DNA from: Fabrea salina
Taxonomy: Eukaryota; Ciliophora; Heterotrichea; Heterotrichida; Fabreidae
Assembly (NCBI GenBank): GCA_022984795.1
Contig: JALIHJ010000082.1
Coordinates: 1 to 53,783, forward strand
Direction: 5' to 3'
DNA length: 53,783 nucleotides
Numbering within the stretch: the stretch's first letter is position 1; every line of letters begins with the position of its first letter. Shown here piece after piece: positions 25,939 to 35,171 of this stretch. The position numbers and the translations under genes are program-made. Under the pieces are notes generated by a model. That model was not told the DNA's origin. It saw nothing but the letters and a program-made list of their open reading frames with translations, and did not search any database.

Positions 25939-28900
25939 CTACATACCGTCATTCAAAATATCCATGATTGCTTCCAGTTTGCTGGCAGGAGCGTTTTCTA
26001 ATAAACCAGCTCCCACTACTTCGTAGAGTTTCAAAACTAACTTAGCCACTTCTGGGTTGTGCTGGGTTTTAGGGTCGCCTAAAAGCTTGTAGGCAAGGGT
26101 AACTACGTGCTTGTGCACCAACGAAGGCCTTTTTGCCTGAACATAAGGCACTAGTTCACAGATTGAGGACACTAAAGTAGGTTTTGAACGGTAGTTCGAA
26201 TTAGGGATTTCTTGGACAAGTGAAGGCAGCAAGGCCACAGCCCCGCAGTGCTTAGTGAGTTGTTTAATTACGTCTCCTGCCATGTCTCTAATTGAGGAGT
26301 TGGAGGACCCCAGTCCTGAAAGCACTGAAGAACAAATAATTCCCAAGTGCGGTTCCAAAGACCTGTTGAGCACAGGAATGATCTTCAAGAATGTGCTTAG
26401 TCCGTGGATCTGCACTTTGAGGTTTTTGTCGTTTAAGCATGTGGATAGGATGTCTATTACTTTGAGCATTGAAGAGGACTTTTGCAGAGCCACACTTTGC
26501 TCGTTGACAATGTTGAGCAGTGAACCCAAAGCATCGTACCTGTTTTTCCAGTCGTTGCTCATGATGGTTTCGGACAGTTTGTTCAGTTCTGAAAGTTCAC
26601 CTGTTTCAGCACTTTTGGTAAAAGACCTGTCTTTGGGCTTTTTGTTAGAAGGATAAGTAGTTCTGAACCCAGTTTGCATTTTTCTGCGCAGGGGATGCGA
26701 ACCTTCACTGCTTTCTATAGAAGTTTTGACTTTTTTAAACTGGATGTCGCTTAGGCTAGTTTTCAGAAGTCTTTCAAAGTCTTGCTCACTTTGCAAGCTG
26801 TTCATCAAAATAGTGAAAGCTGACCGGGCTGAGTTTCTTACCTCAGGAGAAGCATCTGAAACGTAGTCTCCAAGCAACTTAACTACTTTGCTTATGTCTT
26901 TGAGTCTGCCAACTGAGTATTTGGCTTTTTCAAATATATTGGCAAAGCAAAAAGCTGCTTTGGCCTTAGTAACGGGGTTCCTTACGTTTTGAGTGTTTGA
27001 AAGCAAAGCACCCACAACGCGGTTCTCAGTGCAGTACTTGCAGATAGAAGTAAGTGACTCTTCTGCTTGGGCTGAAATGAAAACGTTGGTGTCCACGACT
27101 TTCTTCATAAGGATCTTAACTAGGTCCTGGACCTCGCTGTCAACAGTTCTGCCTAAAGCCCGGGCAAGTTCGCCTATGGTGATGAGTGCGTTTTTGCACA
27201 GAGAAGACCTTAAGGAGTCAGCCCACCTAACAATGTCCAAGGCAAGGTTGTGCAAAGTAACTTGACTTAAAAAGACCCCTGGGTGGTGCTTTAGCAGCTT
27301 TCTGATTAAGTTCAAAGACTCAAAGTTCATACTCCAGTCACTGGACCTAGCAGACCCAAGTAAGTTCTGAAGGGCTTCTTCGGGGTTCTCCACAGCTTCG
27401 AGTTCATTGTAAGTAAGGTAGGTTTCTTTTTCTTGCTTAGCAGGTTTGTTCACTAGCGAAGGAGAAGAGTGGGAGTTACTTATTTGCTCCCTTTCAGCTG
27501 AAAGGAACCTTCTGGAACTGTTTTCTACCGGAGTAAGGAACTTGTCTTGGTTCCTCAGTTGGTACTTCCCAGAGTAAGAAAACTTAGTAGGGGCTACTGG
27601 AGGTCTGTTGGAAAGAGGCCTAGGGTGGACTTTGGGTTTCAAGCTTGTTCCAAAAGACTTGCGTGAAGTGATATCCGTTGAAGGTGAATGAATTGCTACT
27701 CTGGGTTTAACGCCGTCGTCACTTGACTGAGAAGAAGGCCGAGCTCTGAACTGGAACCTAGAGCTTTGGGGACTCTGTGAGTTGTCTCTGGTGCTTCGGG
27801 AGTAGTTGAGTTCTGCAGCTTTAATTTCAGTGCTAACTAAGTTTTGGGTTTTGGGAAACTCAGTTACAGAAATGTAAGGGCTTGAAATGATGGGTGCAGA
27901 AGAAGGAATAGACTTAGGGAACTCTAAGCACACTTCTTTTAATTTGGGCAAAGCTTTGTGTTTGAACCTTTCTTGCAAACTACTAAAAGCCTTTTCGTCA
28001 ATTATGGGTTCAAGTGTTTCGTTGACTCTGTCTAGTCCACACTTGTGAACACACACAGCAAGTGCTTCAGTAGCGACGAACCTTATCTTGGATTTGGAGT
28101 CGTCAAGCAACTTAGCTAAGTGAGGAACGAAGCTAATGAAGTCGTAGTTGTAACTCTCTTCAATGGTCAGCATTGCAGTTATCAAAACAGCCACTACTTC
28201 TTCCCTTATGTGCCAGTTGGTGCTTTCGAGTGCGTCAAGTAACTGGGGAAACAGTACTTTGGGCTTCATTTGTTGGATAAACACCTTAAAAACCTTAAAA
28301 GCACTTTGCCTGATAGTGATTTTGTTGTCTCCTAGTTTTTTAAGACACAAAGGAACGATCTGTGCAACGTTGGCTTTTTGACTGATTCCTGAAATAGAAG
28401 CGATGTCCTGGATGATGTTAAGTGTGGACAAAACTACTTTGAAGTTTTTGTCGTCCAGCAGCTTGTTCAGCAGTCTGAAAAATATGGCCATGTAAGGAAA
28501 CACCTCGGCGAAGTCTTCTTTGGAGGCAACTATGTTCTCTAGTTCTTGGATTGCGTTGACTCGTGCTCTCCAGTTAGCTGAGTCTTCCAACTGAGTCATC
28601 AACTCCACCGGAATTAGTCCAAACACCATCCCGTTTTTGGAGCTTTCACTGTAAAGGTCTTTAGGAACTGAAAGTGAACTGGCTAAGTCCCCAATCGACG
28701 CCTGGAACGCAAAGGTACTTTGGCGTCTTTCAGGCTTTTTAAAAATAGAGTAGTTCTGTGGAAGGGATTTATTGGGAAAGTTGCTTTTTAAAGGACTGTC
28801 TGTGTAGCAGTTTTCGTCAAAGAGTTTTTTGTACCCCGGAGTCATTTTGCTGAACACACTTTGGAAGTCGTAGCACAGATTCTTGAGTTCAGTAGAAATT

Positions 28901-29412
28901 TCTTTAGCACTCTCTGCCACCAAAGAAGAGTCGTCCCTAATCAACTCCAGGACCCTTTCGAGAACCTTCTTCATTTCGAACTCGTTTGCTGTATAAGAAA
29001 GGTCCAGTCTTATCAGTGGAGTTACTGATTGGAGACTTTGGTGTCTGAGTCTCCAATTCTCGCTTTGGAGTCCTTCACGGATCAAACTGCTCATAACGCT
29101 TTCCAGATTTCTGGTGGCTTTTACGTACTCGGACAAGCAGTTCAGGGCGTCTTTGGCCACTCCGTTTTGTTGGTCAGCTAGTAGATAGATTAGTGCGGGC
29201 TGGATTTCTATGAAGTAGGCCTCTAAATCAGGACCAAAGCCCTAAGTAAAACTTACAGGAATGAGGTTGGCTAGTGTGTTTAGTGCTTGGGTGATGGACT
29301 GGGGGTTTCCGTTTTCTAGGGTTTCTTTGAGTTGTGAGAAAAACTTCGAAGGATTCGAAACAGACAACCCTTCCTCTTTTTTCCATGACTCAGTAATAGG
29401 GCTTTCTATCAT
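25939..29412 (-). CDS. Crescerin-like TOG-array ciliary protein (TOGARAM/CHE-12 type)
   Basis: Two exons, 29412-29257 and 29241-25939, joined over a 15-nt intron give 1152 residues. The protein is a set of HEAT/TOG-type domains: one near the N-terminus (about 70-175), one after LIPVELMTQLEDSANWRARVNAIQELE (positions about 254-280), and two after a Ser/Pro/Arg-rich linker. The linker is at about 500-660. The phrase LLDDKNFKVV and a four-TOG layout with a central linker resemble Crescerin, which binds tubulin and controls ciliary microtubule growth; CLASP is the main alternative. The start lies 4 bp from the divergent PHD gene. Confidence 0.75.
29242..29256 (-). other. 15-nt intron
   Basis: It reads GTAAGTTTTACTTAG on the minus strand. 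It carries an in-frame TAG, and removing it connects the upstream exon (MIESPITESW..., 52 codons) in phase to the long TOG-domain frame. Confidence 0.88.
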
Positions 29413-29416
29413 TATA
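29413..29416. promoter_or_regulatory. 4-bp divergent spacer CAT-TATA-ATG
   Basis: The two outward-facing start codons are separated only by TATA, giving the perfect 10-bp palindrome CATTATAATG. It is the tightest example of the TATAA-at-ATG pattern in this chromosome. Confidence 0.6.
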
Positions 29417-30154
29417 ATGTCCGACTATTCTAATGATGAAACCTGCAAAATCTGTGGAAAACGCGGCGACTTGATTTGCTGCGACAAGTGTCCAGCTTCT
29501 TATCATTTTAGTGTAAGTTTCTAGTAGTGTCTTGGAATCCAACGAGATTACGGCGAGGACACCTTTTACTGTCCTCCCTGCAACAAAGAAATACGCCTTG
29601 TGCAGCGTGCTCAAGAAGAAACTTGGGAGTCTTCTAGACTCGACGAAGCTTTGCAAAAACTCAAGCAACAAAGAGACACCTTTGCTCTTCCCAAAAGAGA
29701 GTACATTGATCCTTGTCCTAACCTGCCCCAACTCACGGACTTCTTTGTGGAGTCCTGCAGTGAAGACGAAGAGATCGAAGAAGGCACTATCACAAGAATA
29801 GGCCCTCAGTTCCAAGCAAGCCCGCCTACCTTCGGAACCATTTCTACCAAACGCAGGGAAACTCTTAAACTCTGGGACAGCAAGGCCCTTCCGGTGAGTG
29901 TAGTTGAAGACTACTTAACACAGGCTAGTAAACTTTGGGAAGTGTCTTACTTAAAGGACTTAGTGAACTTTAATGAACAAGACGCCTGCAAAATCCTACA
30001 CGTCAAAAAGTACAACGTCCAGCAAGCCCTTCAAGCTATTGTGCACGAAAGACTTCCTTATATTGTTTGTAAGATTCATTTAGTGACTGAGCACGACAAA
30101 CCTAATAAAGAACAAGACTTAAGAGCACTGAGAAACGGGGAGTCACTTAAGTAA
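29417..30154 (+). CDS. PHD-finger protein, two exons
   Basis: Exons 29417-29512 and 29528-30154 give 240 residues. Splicing completes a PHD finger: CKICGKRGDLICCDKCPASYHF from exon 1 joins SCLGI...CPPC from exon 2, with all C4HC3 zinc ligands in place. PHD fingers usually read histone H3 tails. The rest has an acidic stretch (about 115-125) and a helical C-terminal part (VEDYLTQASKLW, CKILHVKKYNVQQAL) that I do not recognise. The role is likely in chromatin, in the micronucleus or macronucleus. Three bases separate its stop from that of the convergent gene. Confidence 0.88.
29513..29527 (+). other. 15-nt intron
   Basis: It reads GTAAGTTTCTAGTAG and contains in-frame stops. Its removal restores the histidine-to-cysteine spacing of the PHD finger, which is strong support that it is spliced. 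Confidence 0.93.
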
Positions 30155-30157
30155 TCA

Positions 30158-31465
30158 TTAGTTAACAGTGGTTTTGTATTTTTTAGAACAGCACTTGCAA
30201 ACTCTAGTTTTGGGTTTCTGGGTCTTTTTTTGGGTTTCTTTCTGAGCTTGTCTTTGAGCCTCTCTTTGGGCTTCTTTTTGGGCTTGTAATTGGTTGAGTT
30301 CTTCATTCAACTCACTAATTCTGCTTTTATACTTGTTTGAGGCAATTCTTCTTTTCTCTTCTAAGTCTTTGTAACTCTGGCTCAAGTCGTTGATTTTTTC
30401 TTGGAGTTTCTGGATTTTGCTTGCGTACTCAGTTTGCAACTCAGAATACTGTTCCTTAATGATATTGATGCTTTCTTCGTTCTTCATAACTTTGCTTCTG
30501 AACTTCTGTGCAAAGTCATTGGACTTGATTTTAGAGAGTCTTTCAGCTTCGTTGAGTTCTTGTTTAATGTCATTTTTGGCTCTAGTGTACTTCTCAGTTA
30601 GGTTTTCAGTTTGTTCTTTAGTGATGGCTATTTGTTGTTTGAGTTGTGCTTCGGCAGTTTGGAGTTGGTGTCTTACTTTCAAGTACTCTTTGGTGGCTTG
30701 GACTTTGGCTTCTTCTTCTCTTTGAACTATTTGTTTGAGTTCTTGGATTTTGGCTTCGTCTACTTGTTTGCGGACTTGGGTTTCGTAGTCCCTGACTTTG
30801 GACTCTTCACTTAGGTTCTTGAGTTCGTTTTCGTAGGCTTCCTTTTCTTCTTCAAGTTGCTTTTTGAGCATTTCTACTTCTAAAGCTGACTTGTTGAAGT
30901 TTTCGTTAGGCAAGTACACTGTTCGCATTACGTGCTTGGGTTTTTGGGTTTTTTTGCCCACAAAGTGGTCGTGTTTGGGACCATTGTAAGTTTTGCAAAT
31001 GTTGCACCACGTAACGTCGTTTTGGAACTGCTTGGGTTGGGCTCGAGGGCGCTTGTCTTCAAAAAACACTTTGTCTTTAGGTTTGGGGGCAGCCAAACTC
31101 ATGAACTCCATAAGTTGGCGTCGGTCTTGCATTTGTTCGAGTTTCAAGAGTTCGTTTTCTCGGTTTAGTTTCATTGCTTGGTGTTTTTCGCTGAAAATTG
31201 CGCTTTGGACTTCACTGAGTCTAGTTTGGAGTTTGAAGATTTCGTCGTTTGAGTCTTTGGCTTGCTTCAGAGTGTCTGAGTAGTTCCTTTGTTCTGAAAA
31301 GAGGCGCTCAATTCTTTCTAGCCACTCTTCCCTTTCTTTTTCAAACATCTGGAGTCGGTTTCTGTAGTGGCTTAGCAAACGCTTGTCTTCAGAGGAAACG
31401 TACTGGACTTGAGTGAAGTCGTAAGCCCGCTCGTGAAGGAACTCTGAGCAAATACTTTCAGACAT
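30158..31465 (-). CDS. CCDC77-like coiled-coil protein
   Basis: The product has 435 residues. The N-terminal part reads EDKRLLSHYRNRLQMFEKE, then LQTRLSEVQSAIFSEKHQAM and LNRENELLKLEQMQDRRQLM. This order resembles CCDC77, a centrosomal protein with an LLxYYRxxI start. Two Cys clusters are seen: WCNICKTYNGPKHDHF near residue 153, possibly zinc-binding, and CKCCSKKY at the C-terminus. The rest is coiled coil with a Gln/Lys/Ala-rich tail of short near-repeats (QKEAQREAQRQAQKE). A centrosome or basal-body location is inferred. Confidence 0.65.
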   Translation of the reverse strand: MSESICSEFLHERAYDFTQVQYVSSEDKRLLSHYRNRLQMFEKEREEWLERIERLFSEQRNYSDTLKQAKDSNDEIFKLQTRLSEVQSAIFSEKHQAMKLNRENELLKLEQMQDRRQLMEFMSLAAPKPKDKVFFEDKRPRAQPKQFQNDVTWCNICKTYNGPKHDHFVGKKTQKPKHVMRTVYLPNENFNKSALEVEMLKKQLEEEKEAYENELKNLSEESKVRDYETQVRKQVDEAKIQELKQIVQREEEAKVQATKEYLKVRHQLQTAEAQLKQQIAITKEQTENLTEKYTRAKNDIKQELNEAERLSKIKSNDFAQKFRSKVMKNEESINIIKEQYSELQTEYASKIQKLQEKINDLSQSYKDLEEKRRIASNKYKSRISELNEELNQLQAQKEAQREAQRQAQKETQKKTQKPKTRVCKCCSKKYKTTVN

Positions 31466-31480
31466 TTTAATCTTTGAATT

Positions 31481-33160
31481 ATGCTTGATTCTTTGGGAGC
31501 TTGTGTGGAAGTGCTGTTTGAGTACCTTTGTTTGGAAGACTTTGCTAAACTCCGAAGTGTTAGTCAGAAGTACTCTAGTTTAGTTTTCAAGTTTGCTAGA
31601 ATTCCCCTGCAACTTCTTGATACTGAGTGGGACCAAGAACTAGTTAGTTTTGTTTTGGACTTACTTAAAAAAGGAATAGGCACTGTTTGTTTAGATTTAA
31701 CCAGTTTAAGTCAGACTAGGGTGTTTAAAGACTTTTTGAGAGACACAAGTTGTCAGATCCAAAAACTTAAGTTAAGTGGAACCCAACTAGAGGATTTAGT
31801 TGGTGCCAAAATAAAGACTTTGGAATTAAACAAGGGGTCTTTGGAGTTGTGCAGTTTGTTAGCCAAAAACTATTTAGAAAATGTTATCTTGAGTTCGATA
31901 AAGCACTTTAGAGTTTCTGAGTTCTCAGAAGCTCTGGAGTCTTCGAGGATTTTGCATCTAGACTTGTCAGCAAACAATTTAGGAACTAGAGGTATTGAGT
32001 TGCTAAGGGTAAAAAACTCCCAAGTCAGAGTTCTCAACCTGTCAAGCAACCAAATAAATGACTCTGGACTTAAAAAACTAACAGAAAACTTAGTTGGCTC
32101 CCAAGTAGTAACTCTAGACTTAAGTTACAACTTGCTTGAGTACCAAGGAGTGTGTTACCTGTGCTACCAACTACCCTTTACTTCAATTTTAGACTTGAAC
32201 CTTGACTGCAACAGCATAGTTGACGAGGGATGCAGTTACTTCCCTCAAGCTGTATTAAAACTGCAGTCACTTAGTATCAGAAGCAACCAAATTGGGGACT
32301 CTGGGTTGAGTCTGGTGTTTGAAAACCTTCCGAACTCAAGTTTAAAGAAACTCTTCATAGGAGAAAACTTGATTTCAGACGTTGTGGTGAGGAGCTTATC
32401 AACTAGAATAACCAAGTCGTGTTTGGAAGAACTAGACATTTCTTTGTACGAACTAAACGAGTGCAACTTGAACTACTTACTTAAAGCTATTCCAAGTCTT
32501 AGAAAACTAACTCTTTCGAAAACTGAAGTCACCAACTTGCGAGAAACTCCTATTGCAGACTGTATAGTTGAATCTAAACTTACTTACTTGGACTTGAGTG
32601 ACAGCATTTTCCTGAACGGGATAGCTTCGAACTTGGCTTGTTCAATTCCAGAAAGTTGCTTGAAAGAACTTAACTTAACCAGGAGCTTGGTGTTGGACAG
32701 TGACTGTCTAGAGGAACTTTTCAGAAGCATAAAGGGTTCCTTTTTAGAAAGCTTAAGTTTAGCTTCAAACAACTTAACCGACAAAAACTTAATTGAGTTA
32801 GCAGAGTCCTTGAAAGACTCTAACCTTAAGTCCCTTGACTTAACCAACAACAAACTCAAAGACACCACTGCAATAGCCCAAGGAGTAGTGCTTTCTAAGT
32901 TAGAAGTTCTGAACCTTTCAAAAAACTCAGTTGGAAGTAAAGGCTTCAAACTGATCTTGGGTTCTTTGAAGAACTGCCAACTGAAAGAACTTAACTTTGC
33001 CAACAACAAAATACAAGATGAAGGACTCTGCACTCTACTCAACTCAGTTTCTACTTCCAAACTTAGTTTTCTGAACCTTGCTGGAAACTTGTTTTCTGAG
33101 TCAGGAACTCAGATGCTCCAAGAACTCGATGTTCCTAAACTAGTTCTTAATTTAATCTAG
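31481..33160 (+). CDS. F-box-like leucine-rich repeat protein
   Basis: The product has 559 residues. Residues about 8-40 (VLFEYLCLEDFAKLRSVSQ) look like an F-box. The rest is a long array of ribonuclease-inhibitor-type LRRs (LxLSxNxIxDxGLxxL), roughly 17-20 repeats. F-box LRR proteins present substrates to SCF ubiquitin ligases; the F-box match is weak, so it could also be a plain LRR scaffold. It starts 15 bp from the divergent CCDC77-like gene and ends 4 bp before ferrochelatase on the same strand. Confidence 0.78.
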   Translation: MLDSLGACVEVLFEYLCLEDFAKLRSVSQKYSSLVFKFARIPLQLLDTEWDQELVSFVLDLLKKGIGTVCLDLTSLSQTRVFKDFLRDTSCQIQKLKLSGTQLEDLVGAKIKTLELNKGSLELCSLLAKNYLENVILSSIKHFRVSEFSEALESSRILHLDLSANNLGTRGIELLRVKNSQVRVLNLSSNQINDSGLKKLTENLVGSQVVTLDLSYNLLEYQGVCYLCYQLPFTSILDLNLDCNSIVDEGCSYFPQAVLKLQSLSIRSNQIGDSGLSLVFENLPNSSLKKLFIGENLISDVVVRSLSTRITKSCLEELDISLYELNECNLNYLLKAIPSLRKLTLSKTEVTNLRETPIADCIVESKLTYLDLSDSIFLNGIASNLACSIPESCLKELNLTRSLVLDSDCLEELFRSIKGSFLESLSLASNNLTDKNLIELAESLKDSNLKSLDLTNNKLKDTTAIAQGVVLSKLEVLNLSKNSVGSKGFKLILGSLKNCQLKELNFANNKIQDEGLCTLLNSVSTSKLSFLNLAGNLFSESGTQMLQELDVPKLVLNLI

Positions 33161-33164
33161 AAAA

Positions 33165-34184
33165 ATGTCAGTGAAAACAGGAATCTTGATGATGAACCTA
33201 GGAGGCCCTGCTACTCCTGCAGAAGTAGCTCCTTTCTTAATTCGCATGTTTTCAGACAAGTCCTTCATTCCTATTCCTTTTAACCTAGGACCTAAAATTG
33301 CAAGGCTCCGGGCTAAGTCTGTAGCTAAGCAGTACGAAGCCATAGGAGGTTCTCCTTTAAGCAAGTGGACCAACATCCAAGGCAGCAAGATGGTAGAACT
33401 TCTTGACCAAATGAGTCCTGAAACAGCTCCACATAAGTTTTACCCTTGCTTTAGGTACTCAAGTCCACTTACTGAAGAAGCTTGCCAAGAAGTAGTTAAA
33501 GACAACGTGGAAAGACTAGTGGCTTTCACACAGTACCCCCAGTATAGCTGCTCAACTACTGGAAACAGCTTAAGGGAACTCAACGAGCACAAACCCGACA
33601 TGAAAATTTCAGCTATTTCAAGGTGGAGTTACCACCCTGCTTTCATCAATGCTTGGGTGAGCATGATTAATGAGAAACTCAAAGAATTTGAAGACCCCAG
33701 CAAAGTCAACTTAGTGTTTACTGCCCACAGCATTCCAGCTTACGTTGCTTGGAGAGGAGACCGCTACCCCTACGAAATCGGAGCAACGGTTTCTAACATA
33801 ATGAACCACTTCAACAACCCACACTACTTGTTTTGGCAAAGCAAAGTGGGGTTCCAGCAGTGGCTTGAACCCCCAACAGACAAAGGACTCTTCAAACTCG
33901 GCGAAAGGGGCGAAAAAGACGTTCTGCTGATTCCAGTAGCTTTTATCCAAGACCATCTAGAAACACTTTTTGAACTTGACTTAGAATACGTAGTCCAGGC
34001 CAACGAAAAAGGAATGAACGTTAAAAGATGCCCTGCTCCCAACGACCACCCTGAGTTCATCAATGCTTTGGCCCAAGTTGTCAAAGAACACCTCCACGAA
34101 GGCAAACACAGCTACATTCCTAGGTGTGTGAACTGTGCCCTCCCAGACAAATGCAGTCTTCTGCAGAGTTTTAGTATTAAGTAA
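33165..34184 (+). CDS. hemH: Ferrochelatase (haem synthesis)
   Basis: The product has 339 residues. It begins MSVKTGILMMNLGGPATP, which aligns with the mature start of mitochondrial ferrochelatases. The active-site histidine is in FTAHSIP (His188). YPQYSCSTTGNSL holds Cys129, equivalent to human Cys196, and the C-terminus has Cys321, Cys324 and Cys330 (CVNCALPDKC). These four match the ligands of the [2Fe-2S] cluster found in animal enzymes. It inserts iron into protoporphyrin IX. No transit peptide is visible, and the upstream stop is 4 bp away. The next gene starts 1 bp after its stop. Confidence 0.95.
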   Translation: MSVKTGILMMNLGGPATPAEVAPFLIRMFSDKSFIPIPFNLGPKIARLRAKSVAKQYEAIGGSPLSKWTNIQGSKMVELLDQMSPETAPHKFYPCFRYSSPLTEEACQEVVKDNVERLVAFTQYPQYSCSTTGNSLRELNEHKPDMKISAISRWSYHPAFINAWVSMINEKLKEFEDPSKVNLVFTAHSIPAYVAWRGDRYPYEIGATVSNIMNHFNNPHYLFWQSKVGFQQWLEPPTDKGLFKLGERGEKDVLLIPVAFIQDHLETLFELDLEYVVQANEKGMNVKRCPAPNDHPEFINALAQVVKEHLHEGKHSYIPRCVNCALPDKCSLLQSFSIK

Positions 34185-34185
34185 T

Positions 34186-35163
34186 ATGGACAATACAGTT
34201 TCCTTCAGACAAGTAGGCAAAGAAGTCTCTGGAAGAGTCTTCAAGGGCCCTGTTGCAAGCGCTTTTAACAGGCAGTCCCAGCCTTCTATACCTACAATTA
34301 ACGAAAACTTCCTTTCTGAGGCTTCTAAACCAAAGGGATTTGGAACTTGTGCTGAAAGGTTCAGCCAAAGCACAAAGTCACTCCTGGGACCTGGGCATTA
34401 CAAGCCTTCTGAAAGCACTGAAAACCCTTCGCACAGCAAAAAAGGCTACGGTGGGTTTGTGTCTAGTTCTTCAAGATTCAGAAGGTTCAAATTCAACTCA
34501 GCAGTTCCAGGTCCAGGGTCCTACAACTCTAAAAAACCCAAAACAGCCACTAGTTTTGTTTTCAGAGGCAGATCCAAAGACTTACTTAAACCACAAGCGC
34601 CTGACCCTGGCCACTACAACCCCGAAACAGTTGCTTCAAAGTCTTCACTAACTTCAGTGTTCAAAAGCAACATTGAAAGAATCCAAGAAACTAAAAACGA
34701 AGTACCTCCTCCTTGGCACTACAACCCCAAACTGCCTAGGTCAAGTTCTGCGCAGTTGTCTTCTTACTTCCAAGGTTCTGTAAACGCAAGGCGTTACCAA
34801 ATTAACTTATACGACCCCACGCAACCAACAGTCCAAGAGTCCATACCTGGACCTGGTCACTACAAAACAGAAACCCAGAAACTCCCAAACAGGTCTAGTT
34901 CCTTTTTCGTGTCTGGCATAGACCGCTTTGGCAAAGCAGTTAAGCAAAAGAAACAACCAGAAGAAAAGCCAGGACCAGGCACCTACATCAAACCCAGTAC
35001 AACACAGGAAAAGTTTCCTGTGACTGGAGCTGTGTTTATGTCAGAAACTGAAAGAAACTGGGTAGCAATTAACAAAAAACCCCCTGGACCTGCCTTTTAC
35101 AAGCCAACTCCAGTGCCTAAAAAGAAAAACTTCCATCTTAACAGTAATAAGTTATGGGTGTAA
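34186..35163 (+). CDS. PG-rich (SHIPPO/STPG) repeat protein
   Basis: The product has 325 residues. Repeats of the form (P)GPGxY occur throughout: LGPGHYKP, VPGPGSYN, PDPGHYNP, IPGPGHYKT, KPGPGTYIKP and PPGPAFYKP. This is the sperm-tail PG-rich repeat found in ODF3/CIMAP and STPG proteins, several of which line the inside of axonemal doublet microtubules. An axonemal role is inferred. The ATG at 34186 follows the ferrochelatase stop after one base; the longer frame from 34135 overlaps that gene. Confidence 0.9.
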   Translation: MDNTVSFRQVGKEVSGRVFKGPVASAFNRQSQPSIPTINENFLSEASKPKGFGTCAERFSQSTKSLLGPGHYKPSESTENPSHSKKGYGGFVSSSSRFRRFKFNSAVPGPGSYNSKKPKTATSFVFRGRSKDLLKPQAPDPGHYNPETVASKSSLTSVFKSNIERIQETKNEVPPPWHYNPKLPRSSSAQLSSYFQGSVNARRYQINLYDPTQPTVQESIPGPGHYKTETQKLPNRSSSFFVSGIDRFGKAVKQKKQPEEKPGPGTYIKPSTTQEKFPVTGAVFMSETERNWVAINKKPPGPAFYKPTPVPKKKNFHLNSNKLWV

Positions 35164-35171
35164 ATAATACA

